From an uncultured Drancourtella sp. (lineage in GTDB: Bacteria > Bacillota > Clostridia > Lachnospirales > Lachnospiraceae), in NCBI GenBank assembly GCA_937880845.1, contig CALFLL010000012.1, forward strand, positions 1 to 64,000: a DNA stretch of 64,000 nt, written 5' to 3'. The translations under genes and the position numbers were made by a program. This document shows positions 15,700-23,490 of this stretch, piece after piece. The stretch's first letter is position 1; each line of letters opens with the position of its first letter. The notes below the pieces were generated by a model. It was given only the letters and a program-made list of their open reading frames with translations. It had not been told where the DNA came from and did not search any database.

Positions 15700-16914
15700 T
15701 TGTTGGAAATTAAAACAAACGAATCAGAAGCAGCAGCAAAAATTATCGTTGTTGGTATTGGTGGAGGCGGTAATAATGCTGTAAACCGTATGATAGATGA
15801 ACAGATTGCAGGTGTAGAATTTATTGCGATCAATACGGACAAACAGGCACTTCAATATTGCAAAGCACCAACACTGATGCAAATTGGAGACAAACTTACA
15901 AAAGGTCTCGGAGCAGGAGCAAAACCGGAAGTTGGTGAAAAGGCAGCGGAAGAAAGTGCAGAAGAGATTGCATCAGCATTAAAAGGTGCTGATATGGTAT
16001 TTGTAACATGTGGTATGGGAGGCGGTACCGGTACAGGTGCAACTCCGGTCGTAGCACGTATTGCAAAAGAACAGGGAGCTCTTACGGTAGGTGTTGTAAC
16101 AAAACCGTTCCGCTTTGAATCCAGAACACGTATGAACAATGCTCTTGCGGGAATTGAAAAATTACAGCAGAATGTAGATACATTGATCGTAATCCCGAAC
16201 GATAAACTTCTCGAAGTAGTAGACAGAAGAACAACAATGCCGGATGCATTAAAGAAAGCAGACGAAGTTCTTCAGCAGGGTATCCAGGGCATTACAGACC
16301 TGATCAATGTACCGTCACTGATTAACCTTGACTTTGCAGATATCCAGACTGTTATGACGGACAAAGGTATTGCTCATATCGGTATTGGTAACGGAAGAGG
16401 CGATGACAAAGCCCTTGAAGCAGTAAAACAGGCTGTGGCAAGTCCGTTGCTTGAAACTACGATTTCCGGAGCATCTCACGTTATTATCAACATTTCCGGT
16501 GATATCACATTGATGGATGCAAGCGATGCAGCAGAATACGTACAGGAACTTGCAGGTGAACAGGCTAATATCATCTTTGGTGCAATGTACGATGAATCCA
16601 GATCTGATGAAGCAACAATCACGGTTATCGCTACAGGATTACATGACATCAACGAAGGAGGAAATTCTTCCAGATTAAAATCAAAGATTGAAAACGTAAG
16701 AAACAACACTTCCATGTTTTCAGAGCCGGCAGAACAACCGCAGCAGCAGGCAGGATCTCGCACAGAAACGGTAAGGCCAAGAATGCAGCAGCAGACAGCA
16801 AGACCGGTTAGAAATACAGAGTCAGCAGCCCCGCAGCAGACATCCGCTTCAGGAGCACCGACAAGCAGAGTGAAAGAACAGTCCATTAAGATTCCGGACT
16901 TCTTCAAAAGATAA
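15700..16914 (+). CDS. ftsZ: Cell division protein FtsZ
   Basis: A 404-aa tubulin-like GTPase that forms the Z ring. The nucleotide-binding loop G-I-G-G-G-G-N-N-A is near residues 20-28 and the signature G-G-G-T-G-T-G-A near 108-115. A Gln/Ala-rich linker (about 340-390) leads to the conserved C-terminal peptide I-K-I-P-D-F-F-K-R, which binds FtsA, SepF or ZipA-type partners. The TTG at 15700 is chosen because AAAGGAGG ends eight bases before it and the protein then begins M-L-E-I-K; the ATG at 15679 lies ahead of that site and would add seven residues. Confidence 0.96.
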   Translation: MLEIKTNESEAAAKIIVVGIGGGGNNAVNRMIDEQIAGVEFIAINTDKQALQYCKAPTLMQIGDKLTKGLGAGAKPEVGEKAAEESAEEIASALKGADMVFVTCGMGGGTGTGATPVVARIAKEQGALTVGVVTKPFRFESRTRMNNALAGIEKLQQNVDTLIVIPNDKLLEVVDRRTTMPDALKKADEVLQQGIQGITDLINVPSLINLDFADIQTVMTDKGIAHIGIGNGRGDDKALEAVKQAVASPLLETTISGASHVIINISGDITLMDASDAAEYVQELAGEQANIIFGAMYDESRSDEATITVIATGLHDINEGGNSSRLKSKIENVRNNTSMFSEPAEQPQQQAGSRTETVRPRMQQQTARPVRNTESAAPQQTSASGAPTSRVKEQSIKIPDFFKR

Positions 16915-16930
16915 GAAATGATCATATCGG

Positions 16931-16966
16931 CCCCCTCAGGATTAGAGTCCTGAGGGGGTCTTTTTT
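16931..16966 (+). terminator. Rho-independent terminator after ftsZ
   Basis: CCCCCTCAGGA and TCCTGAGGGGG form a perfect 11-bp stem followed by TCTTTTTT, closing the dcw cluster. Confidence 0.95.
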
Positions 16967-16974
16967 GCATATTC

Positions 16975-17040
16975 TGTCGAAAGAAAAAACAGAATGGCCG
17001 TCAGTTTCTGACAAATTTTAAAGACAGGTGTTTCTATAAT
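16975..17040 (+). promoter_or_regulatory. Spo0A-controlled promoter of spoIIGA-sigE
   Basis: A perfect Spo0A box, TGTCGAA, is at 16975-16981. A second, imperfect box in reverse orientation (TTTCTGACAAA, 17005-17015) follows, and TATAAT at 17035-17040 serves as -10. This matches the well-studied spoIIG promoter layout, a sigma-A promoter driven by phosphorylated Spo0A. Confidence 0.75.
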
Positions 17041-17096
17041 AAAAACTGTTCGCATACTTTGTTGATTCAGAGGCGACAAGGAAAAGAGGATGGAAT

Positions 17097-17876
17097 GTGT
17101 ACTATGAAATCTATATTGACGTACTGTTTCTTGTCAATTTTATGATGGACTATCTTTTATTGTTGGCGGTAAAAAGCATGCTGTCTTTGCAGGTTTGTCG
17201 ACACAGGATTCTGGCAGGAGCCGCACTTGGGGCATTTCTCACCTGTATTGTAGTCGTACTGCCGATTCCTTCCATGTGTAAAATCGCCTGTTTCTATATG
17301 GGTATCAGCAGCCTTATGATACTGGCAGCACTTCCCTTACATACAAAAAGAGAGTTTGTAAAAACATTTTTTATGCTTTATGTGGGAGGATTTTTACTTG
17401 GAGGAATTTTTAGTTTCTTCCGGCAATATATTCGTATAGGAAGTCTTTATTTTCTGTTTGCGGTCATCAGCTACGAACTGCTTGAAGTAGTATGGAAATT
17501 CATTCGTCGAACTCAAAAACTGGATCAATATACATGTGAAGCAGAAATCGAAATGGCGGGACAGAAAGTCAGACTGCACGGTTTGATTGACACAGGAAAC
17601 GGACTGAGCGATCCGAAAACGGGAAAGCCGGTCTGCGTAGTGGAAAAGGAGGCGGTAAAAGAACTGCTGGATCATGGAGCGGCAGGGCGACTTCGTTATA
17701 TGGGATATCGGTCTGTGGGAAGCAGGGATAAAATGCTCCCGCTTGTGAAGTTTGATGGCCTTCACCTTTACGGAAAATCGGAAAAGCATATCAAAGATGC
17801 CTGGATCGGGATTTCAGACACGAAGATTTCTGCGGGGGGAATTTATGAAATCATTATTAATCCGGAAATTTTTTAG
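17097..17876 (+). CDS. spoIIGA: Sigma-E processing peptidase SpoIIGA
   Basis: A 259-aa membrane protease that cuts the pro-sequence from pro-sigma-E in the mother cell. The N-terminal half holds about five transmembrane helices, starting with I-Y-I-D-V-L-F-L-V-N-F. The C-terminal half has a retroviral-type aspartic protease motif, L-I-D-T-G-N, near residue 163. The start codon is GTG at 17097 (M-Y-Y-E-I-Y). It is immediately followed by its substrate gene sigE, with a Spo0A box upstream. Confidence 0.95.
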   Translation: MYYEIYIDVLFLVNFMMDYLLLLAVKSMLSLQVCRHRILAGAALGAFLTCIVVVLPIPSMCKIACFYMGISSLMILAALPLHTKREFVKTFFMLYVGGFLLGGIFSFFRQYIRIGSLYFLFAVISYELLEVVWKFIRRTQKLDQYTCEAEIEMAGQKVRLHGLIDTGNGLSDPKTGKPVCVVEKEAVKELLDHGAAGRLRYMGYRSVGSRDKMLPLVKFDGLHLYGKSEKHIKDAWIGISDTKISAGGIYEIIINPEIF

Positions 17877-17888
17877 GAGGGGAACAAG

Positions 17889-18605
17889 ATGCTGATGAAT
17901 GCAGTCATATTACCGGCGGTACGGACATGGTTATTTCCTGATAAACAGGAACTTTATTACATAGGAGGTTCGGATGTGTTACCTCCGCCTCTGGAACTGG
18001 AAGAAGAGGCAAAGGCAATCCGGCAACTTTGTACAGAACAGAATGAACATGCGAGAAAACAGTTGATCGAGCATAATCTGCGGCTTGTCGTGTATATTGC
18101 AAAAAAATTCGACAATACAGGAGTAGGAGTCGAAGACCTGATTTCTATTGGGACTATCGGTCTTATAAAGGCCATCAATACTTTTAATCCAAATAAAAAC
18201 ATCAAACTTGCTACTTATGCTTCCAGATGTATCGAAAACGAGATTCTTATGTATCTCAGGAGAAATAGCAAAACAAAGTTGGAAGTTTCTATTGATGAAC
18301 CTTTAAATGTGGACTGGGATGGAAACGAACTGCTTTTGTCCGATATTCTTGGCACAGATGAGGATACGATATATAAAGACATGGAATCAGAAGCAGAGAA
18401 AAGTATATTGATAAGGGCGGTGGGAAGACTGTCCAAAAGAGAGAGGATGATTGTTAATATGCGGTTTGGATTAGGAACGGCGGATGGAGAAGAAATGACA
18501 CAAAAAGAGGTGGCAGACGTACTCGGAATCTCTCAGTCTTATATTTCCAGATTGGAAAAGAAAATTATGGCAAGATTAAAAAAAGAAATAGGAAAATTAG
18601 AATAA
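17889..18605 (+). CDS. sigE: RNA polymerase sigma-E factor (pro-form)
   Basis: A 238-aa sigma-70-family factor for the early mother-cell programme. The N-terminal pro-peptide ends near Y-Y-I-G-G-S-D-V-L-P-P-P-L, matching the region cleaved in pro-sigma-E. Region 2 (D-L-I-S-I-G-T-I-G-L-I-K-A) and region 4 helix-turn-helix (V-L-G-I-S-Q-S-Y-I-S-R-L-E-K) are clear. It is 12 bp downstream of spoIIGA with an AGGAGGGG site. It would transcribe cotJABC and perhaps the recombinase at 1357 in this window. Confidence 0.96.
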   Translation: MLMNAVILPAVRTWLFPDKQELYYIGGSDVLPPPLELEEEAKAIRQLCTEQNEHARKQLIEHNLRLVVYIAKKFDNTGVGVEDLISIGTIGLIKAINTFNPNKNIKLATYASRCIENEILMYLRRNSKTKLEVSIDEPLNVDWDGNELLLSDILGTDEDTIYKDMESEAEKSILIRAVGRLSKRERMIVNMRFGLGTADGEEMTQKEVADVLGISQSYISRLEKKIMARLKKEIGKLE

Positions 18606-18691
18606 AATATTAGAAAAATAAAGAAAAAATAACAAAAATATGTTACAATATCAATAAATACAAGAAAAAAGACAGGAAAAGGGGCGATTTT

Positions 18692-20308
18692 ATGAAGCTA
18701 AGATTTATCGGTGCAGCTCATGAAGTGACGGGAAGCTGTCATTTGTTGGAAGCGTGTGGGAAACATATTCTTATAGACTGCGGCATGGAACAGGGACCGG
18801 ATTTATATGAGAACCAGGATCTTCCGGTTGCAGCATCGGAAATCGACTATGTGCTTTTGACTCATGCACATATCGATCACTCCGGAAAACTTCCGCTACT
18901 TGTCAAAGAAGGATTCAAAGGAGAGATTGTAACAACCTTCGCTACATCGGATCTATGTAGCATCATGCTTCGCGACAGTGCACATATTCAGGAATTTGAA
19001 GCAGAATGGCGAAACAGAAAGGCAAGACGAAGTGGAGCCGAACTTTACGAGCCGATGTACACGATGCAGGATGCAATCGATGCGGTAGAGTGTTTTGCCC
19101 CTTGTGAATATGAACAAAGGATTACTCTTTGCGACGGAATCGATGTTCGGTTTACCGATGTGGGACATCTTCTTGGTTCTGCCTGCGTGGAAGTGTGGAT
19201 TACAGAGAACGGAGACACAAAGAAGATTGTATTTTCCGGAGATGTGGGAAACATTAATCAACCGATTATCAAAGATCCAAAAACAATAAAAGAAGCAGAT
19301 TATGTTGTGATCGAATCTACATACGGAGACCGGATTCATGGAGAGGGAATTCCGGATTACATCGGTGAATTTACAAAGATTTTAAGGGAAACTTTTGCAA
19401 AAGGAGGCAACGTGGTCATTCCATCCTTTGCTGTCGGAAGGACTCAGGAACTTTTGTATTTTATCCGTGAAATCAAGGAACGAAATCTGGTGCCGGAATA
19501 TCCGGAATTTGAAGTTTATGTGGACAGTCCTCTTGCCATTGAGGCAACGAATATTTTCAATAAAAATATGACGGAATGTTTTGACGAAGAAGCATTGGAA
19601 CTGATCAAAAAAGGAATCAACCCGTTAAAATTTCCGGGACTTAAGATTGCAACTACAAGTGAAGACTCAAAAATGATTAACTTTAACGATAAACCCAAGG
19701 TGATCATTTCTGCATCCGGTATGTGTGAAGCCGGACGTATCCGTCATCATCTGAAACATAATCTATGGAGGAAAGAATGTACCATTTTGTTTGTAGGATA
19801 TCAGGCCGCAGGAACGCTTGGCCGCAGACTCCTGGAACATGCAGAATATGTGAAACTGTTCGGTGAAAATATCGAAGTCAATGCAAGAATCTGTTCTTTA
19901 AACGGAATCAGCGGACATGCAGATAAGAATGGATTGTTAAACTGGCTGTCTTCCTTTGAAACACCGATACGGCATGTATTTGTAGTCCACGGGGAAGACC
20001 AGGTGACAGACCGGTTTGCCGAAACCATTACAAAGACATTGGGCTATCCTGCATTTGCCCCATATTCCGGGGGATATGTGGACTTAAAGACGAATGAGAT
20101 TTTAAGCGAAGGAATCAAAGTACCGAAAAAGGCAGGAGAAAAACCAGCAAGGGTTCGTGCAAATATGGTATTTGGACGTACGGTATCGGCAGCCAAACGT
20201 CTTATGGATGTAGTGCTGAAAAACGAAGGATTATCAAACAAAGACCTTGCAAAACTGGAAAGTCAGATATTAAACCTTGCGGATAAATGGGACAAAAACA
20301 ATGGATAA
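18692..20308 (+). CDS. MBL-fold beta-CASP ribonuclease
   Basis: A 538-aa metallo-beta-lactamase/beta-CASP protein of the CPSF-like RNA-processing group. Zinc ligands lie in T-H-A-H-I-D-H-S-G near residues 53-61. V-G-H-L-L-G-S-A, S-G-D-V-G-N and E-S-T-Y-G-D-R follow, with beta-CASP motifs S-A-S-G-M-C-E-A-G and S-G-H-A-D near residue 408. These enzymes are RNA endo- or exonucleases. Its place between sigE and sigG is unusual, since those genes are commonly adjacent; it has 86-bp and about 115-bp gaps on either side. Confidence 0.88.
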   Translation: MKLRFIGAAHEVTGSCHLLEACGKHILIDCGMEQGPDLYENQDLPVAASEIDYVLLTHAHIDHSGKLPLLVKEGFKGEIVTTFATSDLCSIMLRDSAHIQEFEAEWRNRKARRSGAELYEPMYTMQDAIDAVECFAPCEYEQRITLCDGIDVRFTDVGHLLGSACVEVWITENGDTKKIVFSGDVGNINQPIIKDPKTIKEADYVVIESTYGDRIHGEGIPDYIGEFTKILRETFAKGGNVVIPSFAVGRTQELLYFIREIKERNLVPEYPEFEVYVDSPLAIEATNIFNKNMTECFDEEALELIKKGINPLKFPGLKIATTSEDSKMINFNDKPKVIISASGMCEAGRIRHHLKHNLWRKECTILFVGYQAAGTLGRRLLEHAEYVKLFGENIEVNARICSLNGISGHADKNGLLNWLSSFETPIRHVFVVHGEDQVTDRFAETITKTLGYPAFAPYSGGYVDLKTNEILSEGIKVPKKAGEKPARVRANMVFGRTVSAAKRLMDVVLKNEGLSNKDLAKLESQILNLADKWDKNNG

Positions 20309-20424
20309 TGTTGTCAAGGGGGAAAACTTTTTTTAATTTTTCGGAACAGGTATAAGATAGAGTGCCATTGTGCATCATTTCTGTTAGATAGAAAGGCATC
20401 AAAGCCATGACAGGAGGACGTACA

Positions 20425-21201
20425 ATGGCACTGAATAAAGTAGAAATCTGTGGAGTTAATACATCAAAACTTCCTCTTTTGAAAGAGGAGGAAAAAGAAA
20501 AGCTGTTTTTGAAGATCAAAGACGGAGACGAAGAAGCGAAGGAAGCATATATCAAGGGAAATCTCAGACTGGTACTAAGTGTGATCAAACGGTTTTCGGG
20601 AAGTAGTGAAAATCCGGACGATCTCTTTCAGATTGGATGTATCGGTTTGATCAAAGCAGTCAATAATTTTAACACAGAACTGGATGTAAAATTTTCCACC
20701 TATGCCGTACCTATGATCATTGGGGAAATCAGACGGTATATGAGGGACAATAACTCCATCCGTGTAAGCCGTTCGCTTAGAGATACTGCTTACAAAGCAA
20801 TCTACGCAAAAGAAAATTATATGAAAAAAAATCTCAAAGAACCGACGGTACAGGAAATTTCAAAGGAAATCGGGATTTCCAAGGAAGATATCGTGTTTGC
20901 CCTGGATGCCATCCAGGCTCCGGTCAGTCTAAATGAGCCGGTATACAATGACAGCGGAGATGCTCTTTATGTTATGGATCAGATCAGTGACAAGAAAAAT
21001 AAAGAAGAGCGCTGGATCGAAGATTTGTCTTTGGAGGCGGCAATGGAACATTTGAATGAGCGGGAAAAATATATCATCCGCCTGCGTTTTTTTGAGGGCA
21101 AGACACAGATGGAAGTGGCAAAAGAAGTAAATATTTCTCAAGCTCAGGTAAGCCGTCTGGAAAAAAACGCCCTTCTTCGTATGCGTCAGTATCTGGATTA
21201 A
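20425..21201 (+). CDS. sigG: RNA polymerase sigma-G factor
   Basis: A 258-aa forespore sigma factor. It starts N-K-V-E-I-C-G-V-N-T-S-K-L-P, almost identical to the Bacillus protein. Region 2 has F-S-T-Y-A-V-P-M-I-I-G-E-I-R-R-Y and R-V-S-R-S-L-R-D; region 4 has N-I-S-Q-A-Q-V-S-R-L-E-K. The ATG at 20425 follows AGGAGG; the upstream ATG at 20407 is ahead of that site and is rejected. It would drive late forespore genes, including spoVT at 29997. Confidence 0.95.
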   Translation: MALNKVEICGVNTSKLPLLKEEEKEKLFLKIKDGDEEAKEAYIKGNLRLVLSVIKRFSGSSENPDDLFQIGCIGLIKAVNNFNTELDVKFSTYAVPMIIGEIRRYMRDNNSIRVSRSLRDTAYKAIYAKENYMKKNLKEPTVQEISKEIGISKEDIVFALDAIQAPVSLNEPVYNDSGDALYVMDQISDKKNKEERWIEDLSLEAAMEHLNEREKYIIRLRFFEGKTQMEVAKEVNISQAQVSRLEKNALLRMRQYLD

Positions 21202-21205
21202 AAAA

Positions 21206-21256
21206 GGTGCTGTAAGACCGAAAGTATTTTGGTTTTGCAGCACCGTATTTTTTTGT
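21206..21256 (+). terminator. Rho-independent terminator after sigG
   Basis: GGTGCTGTAAGACC and GGTTTTGCAGCACC form a long stem with G-T pairs, followed by a run of seven T. Confidence 0.9.
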
Positions 21257-21330
21257 TGAAATTTTTGCGGCATCATATTATTCTATATTTGTATCACACA
21301 ATAATAAAAGGAATAATGAGGCGGTAAGTA

Positions 21331-22014
21331 ATGTATAAGGCTTGTATTTTTGACCTGGACGGAACACTGACAGATACGTTGGACTCCATGACGTATTCTG
21401 TTAATCTGACATTGGAGAGAATGAATCTTCCGAAGATCACAAGGGAGCAGTGCAGATCCTTTGTAGGAAATGGTGCCAGGGTACTCATGGAGCTGACGCT
21501 GAAAGCATGTGGTGATGACAAACTAAAACGAATCGACGAAGCGATGCAAGTGTATTCGGAAGTGTTTGCCAAATACTGTACCTATCATGTAAAACCTTAT
21601 GATGGGATTTTGGAAATGTTAAAAGAGCTGAAAGACATGGGAGTCAGCCTGGCTGTGTTGTCCAACAAGCCGGATATGCAGGCGGTAGATGTAGTCGGGA
21701 CGTTTTTCGGGGATGGACAGTTTCAATATGTTCAGGGACAAAAGGAAGGAATTCCCAGAAAACCGGATCCGGCAGGAGTGTATGAGATCCTTCGGACTCT
21801 TGGAATAAAAAAAGAAGAATGTCTTTATATCGGAGATTCGGATGTGGATATCCATACAGGAAGAAATGCAGCAATAAAAACCATCGGAGTCAGCTGGGGA
21901 TTCCGAACAAGAGAAATACTCAAAGAGGCGGGAGCGGATGCGATCATTGACAGACCGCAGCAGCTTGTTTCTATTGTAAAGGGAGAAAAGGAGAAAAAGA
22001 ATGAACGAGTATAG
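21331..22014 (+). CDS. HAD-superfamily phosphatase, phosphoglycolate phosphatase-like
   Basis: A 227-aa HAD hydrolase. Motif I D-L-D-G-T-L-T-D is at residues 8-15, motif II L-S-N-K-P near 109-113, motif III Lys in R-K-P-D near 146, and motif IV G-D-S-D-V-D near 168-173. The helical cap after motif I is of the Gph/PGP type. Substrate cannot be told from sequence; phosphoglycolate or another small phosphate ester is likely. Its end overlaps the next gene by 14 bp. Confidence 0.88.
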   Translation: MYKACIFDLDGTLTDTLDSMTYSVNLTLERMNLPKITREQCRSFVGNGARVLMELTLKACGDDKLKRIDEAMQVYSEVFAKYCTYHVKPYDGILEMLKELKDMGVSLAVLSNKPDMQAVDVVGTFFGDGQFQYVQGQKEGIPRKPDPAGVYEILRTLGIKKEECLYIGDSDVDIHTGRNAAIKTIGVSWGFRTREILKEAGADAIIDRPQQLVSIVKGEKEKKNERV

Positions 22015-22264
22015 CGAAGAATGTTTAAAAGTATTTTTGAAGGAGCAGTCACAGTTATTTGACGAACCGGTTGCAGAAACACCGGAAGAGGCAGAAGCTT
22101 TTTTGGAAGACTGTATGGCGGTTGTACTGGATTCCTTGAAAGAGGTAAAACAGTACCTGGATGAATCAGGAGCCGACGTAGAAGGAATGTCTTTGGAAGA
22201 GATTGAAGACGCATCAGAGGTCTTTCCGCTTCCAAACGGACAGTATCTTGTAGTAGAAGGCTAA
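22001..22264 (+). CDS. Conserved small acidic protein, unknown function
   Basis: An 87-aa acidic, helix-rich protein I do not recognise. Glu/Asp-rich segments run from residue 17 to 75 and the end reads F-P-L-P-N-G-Q-Y-L-V-V-E-G. The ATG follows AAAAGGAG and overlaps the HAD gene, so the two are coupled. A terminator follows at once. Confidence 0.75.
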   Translation: MNEYSEECLKVFLKEQSQLFDEPVAETPEEAEAFLEDCMAVVLDSLKEVKQYLDESGADVEGMSLEEIEDASEVFPLPNGQYLVVEG

Positions 22265-22272
22265 AAAACAGA

Positions 22273-22323
22273 CCCCACAGAAACCGGAGTTTTTGAACTT
22301 TGTATTTCTGTGGGGATTTTTTT
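22273..22323 (+). terminator. Rho-independent terminator
   Basis: CCCCACAGAAA and TTTCTGTGGGG pair perfectly across a 21-base loop, followed by ATTTTTTT. It probably also serves the convergent gene that ends at 22325. Confidence 0.85.
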
Positions 22324-22324
22324 G

Positions 22325-22759
22325 CTATTTTTTAACCTCTCCTTTTTTTAATGCCTGTTTAATCGTATCTACGATCAGTTGGGAAGTATAAGTATCTTTT
22401 TCGGAAAAGGTAATATTTTTGACAGATTGATTTTCAACAATCTGGTCTGCGATATCTTCCATGGCAGGCTGAATCAGAGGGTACATGGTTGTGACAGCCT
22501 CATCCAGATTAGAAAAACGGATGGAATTGATATGATGTTTATCAAGGGATACTTCCACTTCCAAAGGGGTATTGTTTAGTGTCATACTGGAAGTATAGGT
22601 ACCGGGAATATAGGAACGGGCTGTTTCTTTTTCTTTGGAATGACCCGGAAGAAACATAAAAAGAAGAATCAGGACCAGTATGATCCCAAGAGCCGCGAAT
22701 ACAGCGGTATAGATGATCTCTTTCATGTGGACGACCACGATTTTTGTCTTTGCACTCAT
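22325..22759 (-). CDS. Membrane-anchored FMN_bind-like domain protein
   Basis: A 144-aa protein with an N-terminal transmembrane helix (about residues 13-36) ahead of an external domain. The domain begins P-G-T-Y-T-S-S-M-T-L and has L-E-V-E-V-S-L and T-S-Q-L-I-V-D-T-I-K-Q-A-L at its end, a pattern like small FMN-binding domains. The Ser/Thr flavinylation motif is degenerate (S-E-K-D-T-Y-T-S), so flavin attachment is doubtful. The ATG at 22759 lies 11 bases after AAGGAGG. It is transcribed against its neighbours. Confidence 0.6.
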   Translation of the reverse strand: MSAKTKIVVVHMKEIIYTAVFAALGIILVLILLFMFLPGHSKEKETARSYIPGTYTSSMTLNNTPLEVEVSLDKHHINSIRFSNLDEAVTTMYPLIQPAMEDIADQIVENQSVKNITFSEKDTYTSQLIVDTIKQALKKGEVKK

Positions 22760-22900
22760 ATGCAGCAGGACCTCCTTAAGTAAAAAATTCGTTTTTGTTA
22801 TATATATGTAAAACAGATAGAAAAATATGCGACATTGCCAAAAGTGCCGTTTTAGTTTAAAATAAAAACGTATGAAAAGAGAGAAAAAGGAGCAGAAAAG

Positions 22901-23470
22901 ATGTTTATTATAGTCGGACTCGGAAATCCTTCCGCAAAGTATGAAGGGACACGCCATAATGTAGGATTTGATGTCATAGATAAAATCGCAGAAGAATACC
23001 ATATATCAGTTGATACAAGGAAACATAAGGCATTAGTGGGAAAAGGTGTGATCGATGGAGTAAAAGTAATCCTTGCAAAGCCTCAGACTTTTATGAATCT
23101 GAGCGGAGAAAGTGTAAGAGAACTGATCGATTACTATAAAGTGGATGAAGAACAGGAATTGATCGTTATTTATGATGATATCAGCCTGGATGTGGGACAG
23201 CTCCGCATCCGAAAAAAAGGAAGTGCCGGAGGACATAACGGTATTAAAAATATTATTGCACATCTTGGGCATGATGTTTTTATGAGAATCAAAGTCGGGG
23301 TAGGAGAAAAGCCAAAAGGATATGATCTGGCAGATTATGTCCTTGGTCATTTTACAAAAGAGGAAAAAGCAGTCATGGAAGAGGCATATGAAAAGGCAGT
23401 ACGTGCCGTATCCATGGCAGGACACGGAGAAATCGACGAAGCAATGAATCAGTTTAACCGAAAAGGTTAG
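22901..23470 (+). CDS. pth: Peptidyl-tRNA hydrolase
   Basis: A 189-aa Pth that frees tRNA from stalled peptidyl-tRNA. Family signatures are V-G-L-G-N-P near residues 5-10, G-T-R-H-N-V-G-F with catalytic His near residue 20, K-P-Q-T-F-M-N-L-S-G near 60-69, D-D-I-S-L-D near 93, and G-S-A-G-G-H-N-G near 107-114. AAAAAGGAG precedes the ATG. It is directly followed by mfd, a common order in Firmicutes. Confidence 0.97.
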   Translation: MFIIVGLGNPSAKYEGTRHNVGFDVIDKIAEEYHISVDTRKHKALVGKGVIDGVKVILAKPQTFMNLSGESVRELIDYYKVDEEQELIVIYDDISLDVGQLRIRKKGSAGGHNGIKNIIAHLGHDVFMRIKVGVGEKPKGYDLADYVLGHFTKEEKAVMEEAYEKAVRAVSMAGHGEIDEAMNQFNRKG

Positions 23471-23490
23471 GACAGAAAGGAGCAGGACAG

